From NCBI GenBank assembly GCA_016841205.1, contig JAENZP010000004.1, forward strand, positions 1 to 64,000: a stretch of DNA of 64,000 nucleotides, read 5' to 3'. The DNA comes from Desulfoscipio geothermicus. Its GTDB lineage: Bacteria > Bacillota > Desulfotomaculia > Desulfotomaculales > Desulfallaceae. The position numbers and the translations under genes were made by a program. Under the pieces are notes generated by a model, which saw only the letters and a program-made list of their open reading frames with translations, was not told the origin of the DNA and ran no database searches. This document shows, piece by piece, positions 55,357 to 64,000 of this stretch (positions are counted from its first letter, which is position 1; every line of letters starts with the position of its first letter).

Positions 55357-56175
55357 TTAAATCTCGTTAAGATTGGCTATAGCCAACTTCAGGGTATCCG
55401 CCCGCAGGCCTACGCGGAGGGCTTCTACGGCTAGAACCTCCTGGGCCGGGATATTACCCAGGTTCACGTCCGAACCAAATCGGGTAATCAGGTCCTGCTG
55501 TTGATTTTTAAGCGGGGCTTCCCAGATAATTAGAGCTGGGTTGCCTATATAATCCATAAATACTTGTAAATCGTCATCTGCTATTTTGCCCTTGGCATCG
55601 TAAAGTCCTACATTTAGACCGCTTTCCCTGCCCTCCAGGATAACCTTGTAAGCACCGTTTTGCAAATCACGTAGGGCCATTTGGGCTAGTGTTTTTACAG
55701 GTACTTCAGCGCTGTTAATTTTTTTACCCACCTCAGTCAATACCCTGAAGCCCATTTCGGCTGCCAATCTGATAGTTTGTTCTCTCACCTCCCCGCTCAA
55801 GTGTATTGTCCCATCGCTAACTTCAATGGTCGTAAAACCCAAGGAATGGCATGTATCGAGAAACTCCCTTATTTTATTTTGTATTATGGCAACTTCCAAG
55901 AAGGTGCCCCCCGGGTAGATGTCAACGTTATAAGAACGCACTAGCTGTATTTTTTCTTCTAGAGTGCCTGCAGCATAAAGCATGGAGGTGCCAAACCCCA
56001 GCTTGATAAAATCAATGTGCTGATAATTGATTTGTAGCAAGTCGCGGGTTTCTCCTATACCCATGCCTTTGTCGATTACCATGGTCAGACCCTTGTTCCT
56101 AGGTTTGGCCGTCCGCTCGCCCAGCGGGTAGGATATTACCTCCCGCCAGAAATTGTTTTGTGCATATTCAGACAA
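55357..56175 (-). CDS. comA: Phosphosulfolactate synthase (ComA family)
   Basis: 272 residues of a TIM-barrel family. GLTMVIDKGMGIGETRDLL, HIDFIKLGFGTSML and YPGGTFLEVAIIQNK are the typical early motifs, and VILEGRESG is the later one. The enzyme condenses sulfite with phosphoenolpyruvate to phosphosulfolactate, used for coenzyme M in methanogens and for sulfolactate in Bacillus spores (YitD). comB and comC are not seen nearby, so the later steps must be elsewhere. It sits alone on the minus strand. Confidence 0.9.
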   Translation of the reverse strand: MSEYAQNNFWREVISYPLGERTAKPRNKGLTMVIDKGMGIGETRDLLQINYQHIDFIKLGFGTSMLYAAGTLEEKIQLVRSYNVDIYPGGTFLEVAIIQNKIREFLDTCHSLGFTTIEVSDGTIHLSGEVREQTIRLAAEMGFRVLTEVGKKINSAEVPVKTLAQMALRDLQNGAYKVILEGRESGLNVGLYDAKGKIADDDLQVFMDYIGNPALIIWEAPLKNQQQDLITRFGSDVNLGNIPAQEVLAVEALRVGLRADTLKLAIANLNEI

Positions 56176-56661
56176 ATTATCAACTTCCCTTCCGGTTATT
56201 ACACGCGTGCTTTAATGGACGCATGCAGACGCCCACCCCCTTTAAGTTATTTCACCGGGATAGGGATTATTGTGCACTTGGTATGAAAATATTCATTATT
56301 TATAAAGATGGTTACCAGGTTGGCCTACCAAATTACGGAGCTATTGTGTATATTAAGCTAGGTGGTTAAATCCATCCAAAAAACATTGTCATAGGCTATT
56401 GATATTAATAATCCGGATTTGACAATTAAGTTAAAGAAAAAAGTGAAAAAGGACTGTAGGTATACAGTGTATATCCCTGAGAAAATAAATCAAAAAAAGA
56501 TAAACGAAGACGAGTAAATGCATAAATACTTGAGCTGGAGGGGGGGCGTAGCGGCTTCTCTTTTTTGTTTTTTGCAAGGTTAACTTTTACATGTACATCC
56601 GGCCTGTTGGGTTGCTAATCACAGGAGTTAATGAGAAAATAAAAAAGACTTGAAATGAAAG
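56176..56661. other. Intergenic region with possible gene fragments
   Basis: No intact gene is evident. Two protein-like fragments are seen on the plus strand: MKIFIIYKDGYQVGLPNYGA from ATG 56283, stopping near 56369, and, in a different frame from about 56399 to 56517, a Lys-rich stretch with KDCRYTVYIPEKINQKK. Together they could be a single decayed small gene, but neither has a ribosome site. The right end is AT-rich and leads to the YgjP-like gene. Confidence 0.3.
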
Positions 56662-57402
56662 TTGGTGCCTGCTTTGCCACAATTAGTATTTTATGATCGA
56701 GTGATAGAATACACAATTAAATACAGTAATCTAGCCTCGTCCTTAAAAATAATTGTTGATGCAAAGGATGGTGTTCAGGTTACGGCACCGTTACAATATA
56801 ACGATCTGACTATCAGTAGCATTATGCAGGATAAAAGTATCTGGATATTAGAAAAATTGGATTATTTATCGGTATTGGCAGGGTGTTCTGTGCCCAGAAT
56901 GTTAGTGGATGGAGAGCAACTCTTTTTTTTGGGTAAACGGTTTACGATAAAAGTGAATACTAGTGACAAAGCAATAGATAATGCAGTAATAATTAATGGT
57001 CAACAAATGCTTATCGAGGTGCCTCGGGCAGCATATCAAGATGGTCGGACCGCCGCGGTTCGTAATACCCTGGTTAAATGGTATAAAAAGCAAGCTAGTT
57101 TTATCATAAACAATAGAATTTATTTATATGCTGATAACATTGGTGTTGAATTGGCGAAAATCAGGATTAAGGAGCAAAAACATCGCTGGGGCAGTTGTTC
57201 GGGAAAGGGTAATTTAAATTTTAACTGGCATTTGGTGATGGCTCCATTAAATATCATTGATTACGTTATTGTGCATGAGTTATGCCATTTAAAAAGACTT
57301 GATCACAGCCCGGTGTTTTGGAGTCTGGTGAAAGCAGTGCTGCCGGATTACCAAATTCGCCGTCAATGGCTGAAACAGTATGGGCCGGTGCTTACTTTTT
57401 GA
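56662..57402 (+). CDS. YgjP-like M48 metalloprotease (DUF45)
   Basis: 246 residues. IKEQKHRWGSCSGKGNLNFNW followed by HELCHLKRLDHSPVFW (HExxH zinc motif) is the standard DUF45/YgjP signature, with conserved downstream aromatic residues. Such proteins are often partners of type I restriction systems or stand-alone metallopeptidases of unknown substrate. No restriction genes are near. The start at TTG 56662 has no strong site, so the N terminus is uncertain. Confidence 0.88.
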   Translation: MVPALPQLVFYDRVIEYTIKYSNLASSLKIIVDAKDGVQVTAPLQYNDLTISSIMQDKSIWILEKLDYLSVLAGCSVPRMLVDGEQLFFLGKRFTIKVNTSDKAIDNAVIINGQQMLIEVPRAAYQDGRTAAVRNTLVKWYKKQASFIINNRIYLYADNIGVELAKIRIKEQKHRWGSCSGKGNLNFNWHLVMAPLNIIDYVIVHELCHLKRLDHSPVFWSLVKAVLPDYQIRRQWLKQYGPVLTF

Positions 57403-57526
57403 TAGCAGGCCAAGCGATTGCATGATTCTCAAAATCAAGTGCTTATAACCGATAAGAAATAAGATAGGTTTAAAATACCCTGGGGATGATGTACTCTTTT
57501 GTCTATTGGGTGGGAGGTGAATTGAT

Positions 57527-57877
57527 TTGGTTTCATCGGAAAGCAAACTTATGGGTGCGATTTGTCATGGTTCTATATTCCTGGGTTTACCTATTTTGGT
57601 GCCCTTAATTGTTTATTTACTAAAGAAAGATGATGATTTTGTGAACCATCATGCCCGGGAGTCGCTGACCATGCACATTATATCACTGCTCCTAGGCGTG
57701 GCGGTGGGAGTACTATGCCTGATACTCATTGGACTTTTACTGGTTATACCACTGGCTATATTGGGGCTGGTATACGCTGTTTTTGCAATTGTGGCGATTA
57801 TTAAATGCCTGTCAGGTGAATATTACCATTACCCGGTTACTTCGAAATATGCGGAATCCTGGTTTAATTCAAACTAA
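57527..57877 (+). CDS. DUF4870 family membrane protein
   Basis: 116 residues with three membrane segments and the DUF4870 motif DDDFVNHHARESLTMHIIS. Start TTG behind GGGAGGTGA. Function is unknown. It lies 125 nt downstream of the YgjP-like gene. Confidence 0.88.
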   Translation: MVSSESKLMGAICHGSIFLGLPILVPLIVYLLKKDDDFVNHHARESLTMHIISLLLGVAVGVLCLILIGLLLVIPLAILGLVYAVFAIVAIIKCLSGEYYHYPVTSKYAESWFNSN

Positions 57878-57993
57878 ACTTTTGTAATATAATTTTATTA
57901 GAATCTTATCAATTAGGAAATAATTACTTTCCTTGCGCGATAAAGATACAATAACATCCATATAATAAAAATCAGGGGATGGCTATAATTGAT

Positions 57994-59331
57994 TTAATTC
58001 CGCTTGTTATTCCCCGCGTTTTCCTTTTCCCCAGGCAGAGGCTTACGGGTCGGGGCAAATACAAATTCTGTTTTAATGGCTTGTATAGGAGTGTTTGCTT
58101 GCTGCGGCTGCTGTCCTTGTCCCGTAGCACCTGCCATGCTCAAGTCCTTGACTCTGATGAAAAACAAGGCTATCACCGCTGTTACCCCGGCCAATATAGC
58201 GCCGCCCCAGTACATGTAGGTGTTACTAATGCCCATAAGGTAGCCAAAAAGGGGAGGCCCCGCTGCTACACCTAAAAAGCGTACACTGCCATATATAGAA
58301 GTGATCAAGCCCCTTTCCTCGGTGGAGGTAGTGCTGGTAATAATAGTGTTCAAACATGGCAAAAGTATTCCCGTGCCCAGTCCGGTAATAGAAATGCCGG
58401 CGAAGAAAAAATAAATATTCTGGAATATGTTTAATGCGGCCAGAGAAGCTGCCACCAACCCGAGTCCGGTTACCACCAACCACTTCATCAACTGGACATT
58501 TTTTTTGATGAGCAGACCGGTGACATATGAGGTAATGGACATGAATAGCACTGGTACAGCCAGGGCTGCGCCCTTAACGATACCAGTTAGACCTACGGTT
58601 TCCTCAAGGTAATCGCTCAGAAAAAATAATATACCGAAAAGTATAAGCAGGGCAACCATACCACTTAAGAAAATTGTAACGAGTAAAACTGATTTCTTTT
58701 GAAAAACTTTTTTTATAGATTTACCATACTGGGCTATGCTTTGAGTGGCCCGATTATTTTTAGGTTCTTTTACTAAAAACCAAATGCCCAGTGCGATGGG
58801 GATAATAATTGCAGGGAAAAATAAAAAGGTAGCATACCAAGCAATCAAGCCAATGGCGGCACCAAGAACGGGGCTGAGCACTTTGCCAAAACCGTTGGCA
58901 GCTTCCACTACCCCCAGTGCCTTGCTTCGTTTGGGGCCGGTAAATAAGTCCCCGGTCAGGGCCATGGCGATGGGAGTGGTACCCGCAGCACCGATTCCCT
59001 GGACAATGCGCCCTCCGATAATCCAAGTATAGGCCCTTCCATCTAGAAATATTGCAGCCAGCCCGGCGATGATCCCGCCCAGGCCGTATAAAATCAAACC
59101 GGGAATAATTACTTTTTTACGGCCGATGCGGTCGGATAAAAAGCCGGCCAGCGGTATGAGCAGGCCGGGTATAGAAAATGCGGTGATGATCATGCTAACT
59201 TTTAATTTGCTGAGGTTCAGTGCTTCTTGTAATTGCGGTAGTACCGGTATGAGCATGGAATTGCCCAACACCATAATAAAGGGTACGCCAGCTATGGCGG
59301 CCAATACGGCGGTTCCGGCTTTCGCCCCCAT
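57994..59331 (-). CDS. Major facilitator superfamily transporter
   Basis: 445 residues with about 12 membrane segments. PLAGFLSDRIGRKKVI is the loop 2-3 MFS motif A, and IVQGIGAAGTTPIAMAL is the motif C-like region of drug/proton antiporters. A hydrophilic tail of about 45 residues follows the last segment. ATG at 59331 is chosen because AAAGGA lies 11 nt before it, while the ATG at 59343 abuts that site. Substrate is unknown; DHA-type efflux is likely. Confidence 0.85.
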   Translation of the reverse strand: MGAKAGTAVLAAIAGVPFIMVLGNSMLIPVLPQLQEALNLSKLKVSMIITAFSIPGLLIPLAGFLSDRIGRKKVIIPGLILYGLGGIIAGLAAIFLDGRAYTWIIGGRIVQGIGAAGTTPIAMALTGDLFTGPKRSKALGVVEAANGFGKVLSPVLGAAIGLIAWYATFLFFPAIIIPIALGIWFLVKEPKNNRATQSIAQYGKSIKKVFQKKSVLLVTIFLSGMVALLILFGILFFLSDYLEETVGLTGIVKGAALAVPVLFMSITSYVTGLLIKKNVQLMKWLVVTGLGLVAASLAALNIFQNIYFFFAGISITGLGTGILLPCLNTIITSTTSTEERGLITSIYGSVRFLGVAAGPPLFGYLMGISNTYMYWGGAILAGVTAVIALFFIRVKDLSMAGATGQGQQPQQANTPIQAIKTEFVFAPTRKPLPGEKENAGNNKRN

Positions 59332-59446
59332 GGTGATCCACATCCTTTCTTGAACACCGATATTTTACCTCCTGATTGAAAGTGCTATGCATTTAAATGC
59401 CCGTCCCGGCATAAGAAAAGATAGTAAATAATCGGGGGTGTGAATT

Positions 59447-59722
59447 ATGTTCATTATATTCGATAAAATTGTCTTTTCCATGGCAGCCATGCGGTTATTA
59501 TCAGCCACCATTGAATTAACAGCGGCCTTGTTAATGCTGCACTTTAACAAGGTGGAGACAGCTTTTAAAATTAATGCTGTACTGGCCATGATTGGTCCCA
59601 CCGTGCTGATTATCGTTACCACCCTGGGACTGGTGGGGCTGGCCGGCAAAGTGTCTTTACCGGGTATGGCTTCCATTATGCTGGGGGTAGCCTTAATTTT
59701 TTTAGGTATTAACAAACTTTGA
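59447..59722 (+). CDS. yqhV: YqhV family membrane protein
   Basis: 91 residues with three membrane segments. FDKIVFSMAAMRLLSATIELTAALLML and NKVETAFKINAVLAMIGPTVLI match the DUF2619/YqhV family, which is linked to sporulation genes in Bacillus (next to spoIIIA). Here spoIIIA is not adjacent. ATG start; function is unknown. Confidence 0.85.
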   Translation: MFIIFDKIVFSMAAMRLLSATIELTAALLMLHFNKVETAFKINAVLAMIGPTVLIIVTTLGLVGLAGKVSLPGMASIMLGVALIFLGINKL

Positions 59723-59835
59723 CATTTCTATTTTCCCCGTGGTCATTTAGCTTTTAAATCTAGCACCAGGTAAATGGCATGATATTATCGGTAATGCACA
59801 AACGTGAGATTTGGAGAGAATGGGCTTAATAACCA

Positions 59836-59864
59836 TTGACGCCTTCATTTGTTTTTGATAATAT
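59836..59864 (+). promoter_or_regulatory. Promoter of the pyr operon
   Basis: TTGACG at 59836-59841 and TAATAT at 59859-59864 with a 17-nt spacer; predicted start near 59871, just before the first PyrR-type site. Confidence 0.65.
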
Positions 59865-59890
59865 TATTTAGATGAAAAATCACCTTTAAA

Positions 59891-59977
59891 ATCGGTCCCG
59901 TGAGACCGGTAAGGATACATAGTGTAAACAGGATTAGTATGCCTGTCTATGCCTCTTGCCGGATAGACAGGTTTTTT
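59891..59977 (+). promoter_or_regulatory. PyrR-binding attenuator upstream of pyrR
   Basis: ATCGGTCCCGTGAGACCGGT (59891-59910) matches the PyrR anti-antiterminator consensus with UCC-n-GUGAG. A terminator stem CCTGTCTAT (59942-59950) with ATAGACAGG (59963-59971) and six T residues follows. UMP-bound PyrR is expected to promote termination, and low UMP to allow read-through. Confidence 0.88.
59942..59977 (+). terminator. Attenuator terminator upstream of pyrR
   Basis: Stem 59942-59950 with 59963-59971 followed by T-run 59972-59977. Confidence 0.9.
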
Positions 59978-59987
59978 AATGCCATAA

Positions 59988-60557
<570 letters not shown>

Positions 60558-60574
60558 AAGAATGGCTCCTTTTA

Positions 60575-60693
60575 AGCGGTCCCGTGAGGCTGACAAGGGA
60601 GAGCTTCAAGCTCAAATGGGGATTATGTAAGCATATCCCCAATAGCTCAGTCGGCCTCCGCCGGGTTTATAAAAAAACCGGGGAGGCTTATTT
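60575..60693 (+). promoter_or_regulatory. PyrR-binding attenuator between pyrR and pyrB
   Basis: A second GCGGTCCCGTGAGGCTGAC site at about 60575-60593 again carries the UCCCGUGAG loop. It is followed by a terminator stem GCCTCC(G)CCGG...CCGGGGAGGC at 60654-60687. Two attenuators in series, as in Bacillus. Confidence 0.85.
60654..60693 (+). terminator. Attenuator terminator upstream of pyrB
   Basis: GCCTCC (60654-60659) with CCGG pairs with CCGG then GGAGGC (60682-60687), followed by a T-rich run. Confidence 0.85.
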
Positions 60694-60717
60694 ATTGGGA
60701 AGGGGGGTTCCCTTAGA

Positions 60718-61656
60718 TTGTATAAACACAAGGACTTGATGGAATTAAAAGAGCTGACTGCCGATGAAATCAACTTTTTGCTGGACACGGCCGTGCCCAT
60801 GAAGGAAGTTATATCCAGGCCAATTAAAAAAGTACCCACTCTGCGAGGGCGTACGGTAGTAAATCTGTTTTACGAGAACAGCACCCGCACTCGCAGTTCC
60901 TTTGAGGTAGCGGCCAAGTATCTGAGCGCTGACTGTATCAATATATCCAGCGCCGCCAGCAGTGTGGCCAAAGGGGAAAGTTTATATGACACTGCCCGAA
61001 CTCTCCAGTCGCTAGGCGCGGATGTGATAGTGGTGCGCCACCCCATGTCCGGGGCACCGCATTTACTGGCCCAAGTGGTTAAAGCTGCGGTGATTAACGC
61101 GGGGGATGGCACTCACGAGCATCCCACCCAAACGTTACTGGATCTTTTTACTGTACGTGAGCATCGTGGGGAAATAGCTGGTCTTACAGTGACAATTGTA
61201 GGTGACATCTTACACAGCCGGGTGGCTCGCTCAGGCATCTGGGGATTTACTAAATTGGGGGCCGAGGTGCGGGTTTGCGGGCCGCCTACGCTGATGCCAC
61301 CCGGACTTGCCCAAACCGGTGCCCGGGTGTTTTACCGGCTCGAAGAGGCGCTGGTGGGTGCGGATGTAGTCATGATGCTGCGTATCCAAAAAGAAAGGCA
61401 GCAGCAGGGCTTGTTCCCCGGCTTACGGGAATACTCTCGGTTGTTTGGTCTAAATCGGGAACGTTTGGCTTTGGCTAAGCCTGATGCGCTGGTCTTGCAT
61501 CCCGGGCCCTTGAATCGCGGGGTGGAAATCGCTCATGATATTGCCGACGGACCTGCGGCGGTAATTGAAGAACAGGTTACCAATGGAGTAGCGGTGCGTA
61601 TGGCCTTGCTGTACCTGCTTACCGGAGGAGGTGCTCACAGTGAAGCTGATTATTAA
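60718..61656 (+). CDS. pyrB: Aspartate carbamoyltransferase catalytic subunit
   Basis: 312 residues. [19 protein letters not shown] carries the carbamoyl-phosphate-binding STRTR motif, HPMSGAPHL and [15 protein letters not shown] follow, and [11 protein letters not shown] is near the C terminus. It condenses aspartate and carbamoyl phosphate. TTG start. Its end overlaps the first codons of pyrC, suggesting coupling; no pyrI is present. Confidence 0.97.
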   Translation: MYKHKDLMELKELTADEINFLLDTAVPMKEVISRPIKKVPTLRGRTVVNLFYENSTRTRSSFEVAAKYLSADCINISSAASSVAKGESLYDTARTLQSLGADVIVVRHPMSGAPHLLAQVVKAAVINAGDGTHEHPTQTLLDLFTVREHRGEIAGLTVTIVGDILHSRVARSGIWGFTKLGAEVRVCGPPTLMPPGLAQTGARVFYRLEEALVGADVVMMLRIQKERQQQGLFPGLREYSRLFGLNRERLALAKPDALVLHPGPLNRGVEIAHDIADGPAAVIEEQVTNGVAVRMALLYLLTGGGAHSEADY

Positions 61657-62908
61657 AGGCGGTCGGTTAGTAGATCCGGCCTCGGGCAGGGACGAAATGA
61701 CCGATGTATATGTGCAGGACGGTATCATCTGCACCCGGTTTGTGCCGGATAAAAGCACAGAAATAGTTGATGCTGCAGGCAAGTTAGTGGCACCCGGTTT
61801 TATCGATATGCATGTGCATTTGCGGGAGCCTGGTTATGAGGCCAAGGAAACCATTGCCACCGGCACTGCGGCGGCGGCCCGGGGTGGTTATACCGGTGTG
61901 GCCTGCATGCCAAACACCAATCCGGTGGCAGACAATCGTTTTATTATTGAGTTTATCCGCAAGCGGGCGGCTGAAGAAGGCAGGGTTAGTGTCTACCCTA
62001 TTGGTGCTATCACCAGAGGCAGTAGGGGTGAGGAACTGGCTGAATTGGGTGACATGCGGGACGCCGGGGCGGTAGCCTTTTCCGACGACGGCCGGCCGGT
62101 GTCCGATGCCGGACTGATGCGCCGGGCCATGCAGTACTGCAAGATGCTGGGAGCCCCTGTGATTTCTCATTGTGAGGATCAAACCCTGGCCGCAGGGGGA
62201 GTAATGCACGAGGGATATAATTCCACAATACTAGGGCTGAAAGGGATTCCCGCCTCAGCCGAAGAGGTTATGGTGGCCCGGGATATTATACTTGCGGCCG
62301 AAACCGGCTGCCCGCTGCACATTGCTCATATAAGCACTGCGGGTTCAGTGGCGCTGGTTCGGGAGGCTAAAAAGCGTGGCTATCCGGTCACCGCAGAGGC
62401 GACGCCGCAACATTTTACTTTAACCGACCGGGCGGTGGCGCGGTACAATACTGCTGCCAAGGTCAACCCGCCGCTGCGCGGGGAAGAGGACGTACAGGCG
62501 GTGCGGGAAGGATTAGCGGACGGTACAATTGATGTAATCGCCACCGATCACGCTCCCCATACCTTTGATGAAAAGAACGTAGAATTCGATTTGGCTCCCT
62601 TTGGTCTGGTGGGGCTGGAAACTGCGGTGGGGCTGGTTTGGACAGAACTGGTGCATACCGGCATACTCACTCCTTTGCAGGTGGTGGCAAAATTATCGCA
62701 GCACCCGGCTCGTATATTGGGTCTTGACCGGGGCAGTTTGGCCGAGGGAAGCGCGGCGGATATTACCATTATAGATCCCGTATTTACGCAAACGGTGGAT
62801 CCCGAACAATTTGCCGGTAAGGGCAAAAATACTCCCTTTGCCGGTCGCACCCTACAAGGGCTACCGGTAATTACTTTACGATCAGGCCTTTGTATATATG
62901 CTGCGTAA
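61640..62908 (+). CDS. pyrC: Dihydroorotase
   Basis: 422 residues of the amidohydrolase family. [16 protein letters not shown] has the HxH metal motif, and later metal-site segments are [17 protein letters not shown] and [12 protein letters not shown]. It closes carbamoyl aspartate to dihydroorotate. GTG at 61640 is chosen because GGAGGAG lies 9 nt upstream. It overlaps the end of pyrB by 17 nt. Confidence 0.97.
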   Translation: MKLIIKGGRLVDPASGRDEMTDVYVQDGIICTRFVPDKSTEIVDAAGKLVAPGFIDMHVHLREPGYEAKETIATGTAAAARGGYTGVACMPNTNPVADNRFIIEFIRKRAAEEGRVSVYPIGAITRGSRGEELAELGDMRDAGAVAFSDDGRPVSDAGLMRRAMQYCKMLGAPVISHCEDQTLAAGGVMHEGYNSTILGLKGIPASAEEVMVARDIILAAETGCPLHIAHISTAGSVALVREAKKRGYPVTAEATPQHFTLTDRAVARYNTAAKVNPPLRGEEDVQAVREGLADGTIDVIATDHAPHTFDEKNVEFDLAPFGLVGLETAVGLVWTELVHTGILTPLQVVAKLSQHPARILGLDRGSLAEGSAADITIIDPVFTQTVDPEQFAGKGKNTPFAGRTLQGLPVITLRSGLCIYAA

Positions 62909-63053
62909 GCTTACAGCCATTGTTGGGTAATGCTGCGAAACTAACGAATAGGTTATTTGTATCGCCTAAGCTGTTAACAAAAAGCTTTCCAACAGGGCAG
63001 TTTAAATACTATAGGTTCAGGTATAACTGAAATAACTGCGGAGGTGATGCGTT

Positions 63054-64000
63054 TTGAAAGCTTTTTTAGCTCTTGAAGACGGGACCCTTTTCACTGGCCA
63101 GTCATTTGGTGCCACAGGGGAGCAATGGGGCGAGGTTGTGTTTAACACCGGTATGACCGGTTACCAGGAAATATTGACTGATCCTTCCTATTGCGGTCAG
63201 ATAGTAGTAATGACTTACCCGCTGATCGGTAATTATGGCATTAACCGGGATGACTTCGAAGCCCGAAAATCCTTTGTTCGAGGTTTTGTGGTTAAGGAGG
63301 CATGTGACCATCCCAGTAACTGGCGTGCCGGTTACCGCATTAGTGATTTTTTAGCCCGGGAGGGAGTGCTGGGTATCAGTGGGGTGGATACCAGGGCGCT
63401 TACCCGGCACCTGCGCAGTTACGGTACCATGCGGGGTGTTATCGCCACCGGTGCGGTGGACACTGCTCAACTTGTAGAGAAGGCTAAAACCTGCCCGTAC
63501 TTGAGTGGCCAAAAATTAGTGGCCGATGTGGCCGTTAAAGAGTCCTTCATTATTGAAGGCCGGGGTCCGCAGGTGGTGCTCATTGACTTGGGAGTCAAAC
63601 AAAACATTATCCGCAAACTCAAAGAGCGGGACTGCACGATAATTGTGGTGCCACCTGACATTACTCCCGGGCAAATCGACCAGTTTGCCCCCGACGGGGT
63701 GCTGATTTCCAACGGCCCCGGTGACCCGGTGGATGTGCCGGTTACTATAGCTACCACCCGGTCTATTATCGGCAAGTACCCCCTTTTTGGCATTTGCTTG
63801 GGTAATCAGGTGATGGCGCTGGCACTGGGTGCTAAAACCTATAAAATGAAGTTTGGTCACCGTGGTGCCAATCACCCGGTGAAGGATTTGCGTACCGGCC
63901 GGGTCTACATTACCTCGCACAATCACGGGTTTTCCGTGGATGAGGAGTCACTGAAAGACTTGGATATTGAAATCAGCCATATAAATTTAAACGATAACAC
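63054..64000 (+). CDS. carA: Carbamoyl-phosphate synthase small subunit (partial at right edge)
   Basis: 315 codons are in the window, from a TTG behind GGAGGTGATG; the 3' end lies outside. The N-terminal domain (KAFLALEDGTLFTGQSFGA) is followed by a class I glutamine amidotransferase domain: FGICLGNQVMALALGAKTYKMKFGHRGANHPV, with the catalytic Cys in GICLG and Asn where His is usual after it. It supplies ammonia to the large subunit, expected just beyond the window. Last gene of the visible pyr operon. Confidence 0.95.
   Translation, partial: MKAFLALEDGTLFTGQSFGATGEQWGEVVFNTGMTGYQEILTDPSYCGQIVVMTYPLIGNYGINRDDFEARKSFVRGFVVKEACDHPSNWRAGYRISDFLAREGVLGISGVDTRALTRHLRSYGTMRGVIATGAVDTAQLVEKAKTCPYLSGQKLVADVAVKESFIIEGRGPQVVLIDLGVKQNIIRKLKERDCTIIVVPPDITPGQIDQFAPDGVLISNGPGDPVDVPVTIATTRSIIGKYPLFGICLGNQVMALALGAKTYKMKFGHRGANHPVKDLRTGRVYITSHNHGFSVDEESLKDLDIEISHINLNDN

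Overview
The window reads as chromosomal DNA of an anaerobic, endospore-forming Firmicute. The order valS-folC-DUF4321-maf-radC-mreBCD-PBP2-minCDE-rodA-spoIVFA/FB-TIGR03960-TIGR03936-rng-rplU-rpmA-spo0B-obg-proBA-nadD points to the Desulfotomaculum/Pelotomaculum group of Clostridia; that assignment is inference from synteny. TTG and GTG starts behind strong GGAGG-type sites are common throughout. No rRNA, tRNA, CRISPR array, intact insertion sequence or prophage was seen.

Layout. 150-2088: an H-type small acid-soluble spore protein, an orphan NMT1-like binding protein and a TIGR04086 membrane protein. 2100-6539: valS behind a promoter and T-box leader, then folC. 6565-6751: a promoter-to-terminator unit that looks like a small RNA. 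6878-16895: the shape and division block, with a MinC lacking its N-terminal domain. 17089-29676: sporulation proteases, paired radical-SAM proteins, RNase G, L21/L27, Spo0B, Obg, proline and NAD genes and an RRM protein. 29795-36730: a CCA-adding/HD protein, two unknown genes, and a zinc island (Fur/Zur, ZnuA, ZnuC, ZnuB) followed by a Nudix hydrolase.

36888-43800 is accessory: tandem tiny hydrophobic proteins with a truncated third copy, a basic proline-rich peptide, a double GNAT-like protein, a phosphoesterase, a Cys-rich zinc protein, an aminotransferase, and a decayed ferredoxin gene behind an intact CRP/FNR-type palindrome. 43885-52676 is a carbohydrate island: GH13 with starch-binding-like modules, GH57, TreZ, TreT and a GalT-like nucleotidyltransferase. 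Together they suggest intracellular alpha-glucan turnover linked to trehalose.

52940-64000: VanZ-like protein, lspA and rluD, then a two-strand insert (DUF441, ComA, YgjP-like protease, DUF4870, MFS, YqhV), then the pyrimidine operon pyrR-pyrB-pyrC-carA with two PyrR-type attenuators. carA runs off the right edge.

Most of the window is conserved housekeeping. The parts most worth follow-up are the alpha-glucan/trehalose island, the GSFILFL small-protein cluster, the candidate RNA at 6600-6751, and the ferredoxin pseudogene with its orphan operator.
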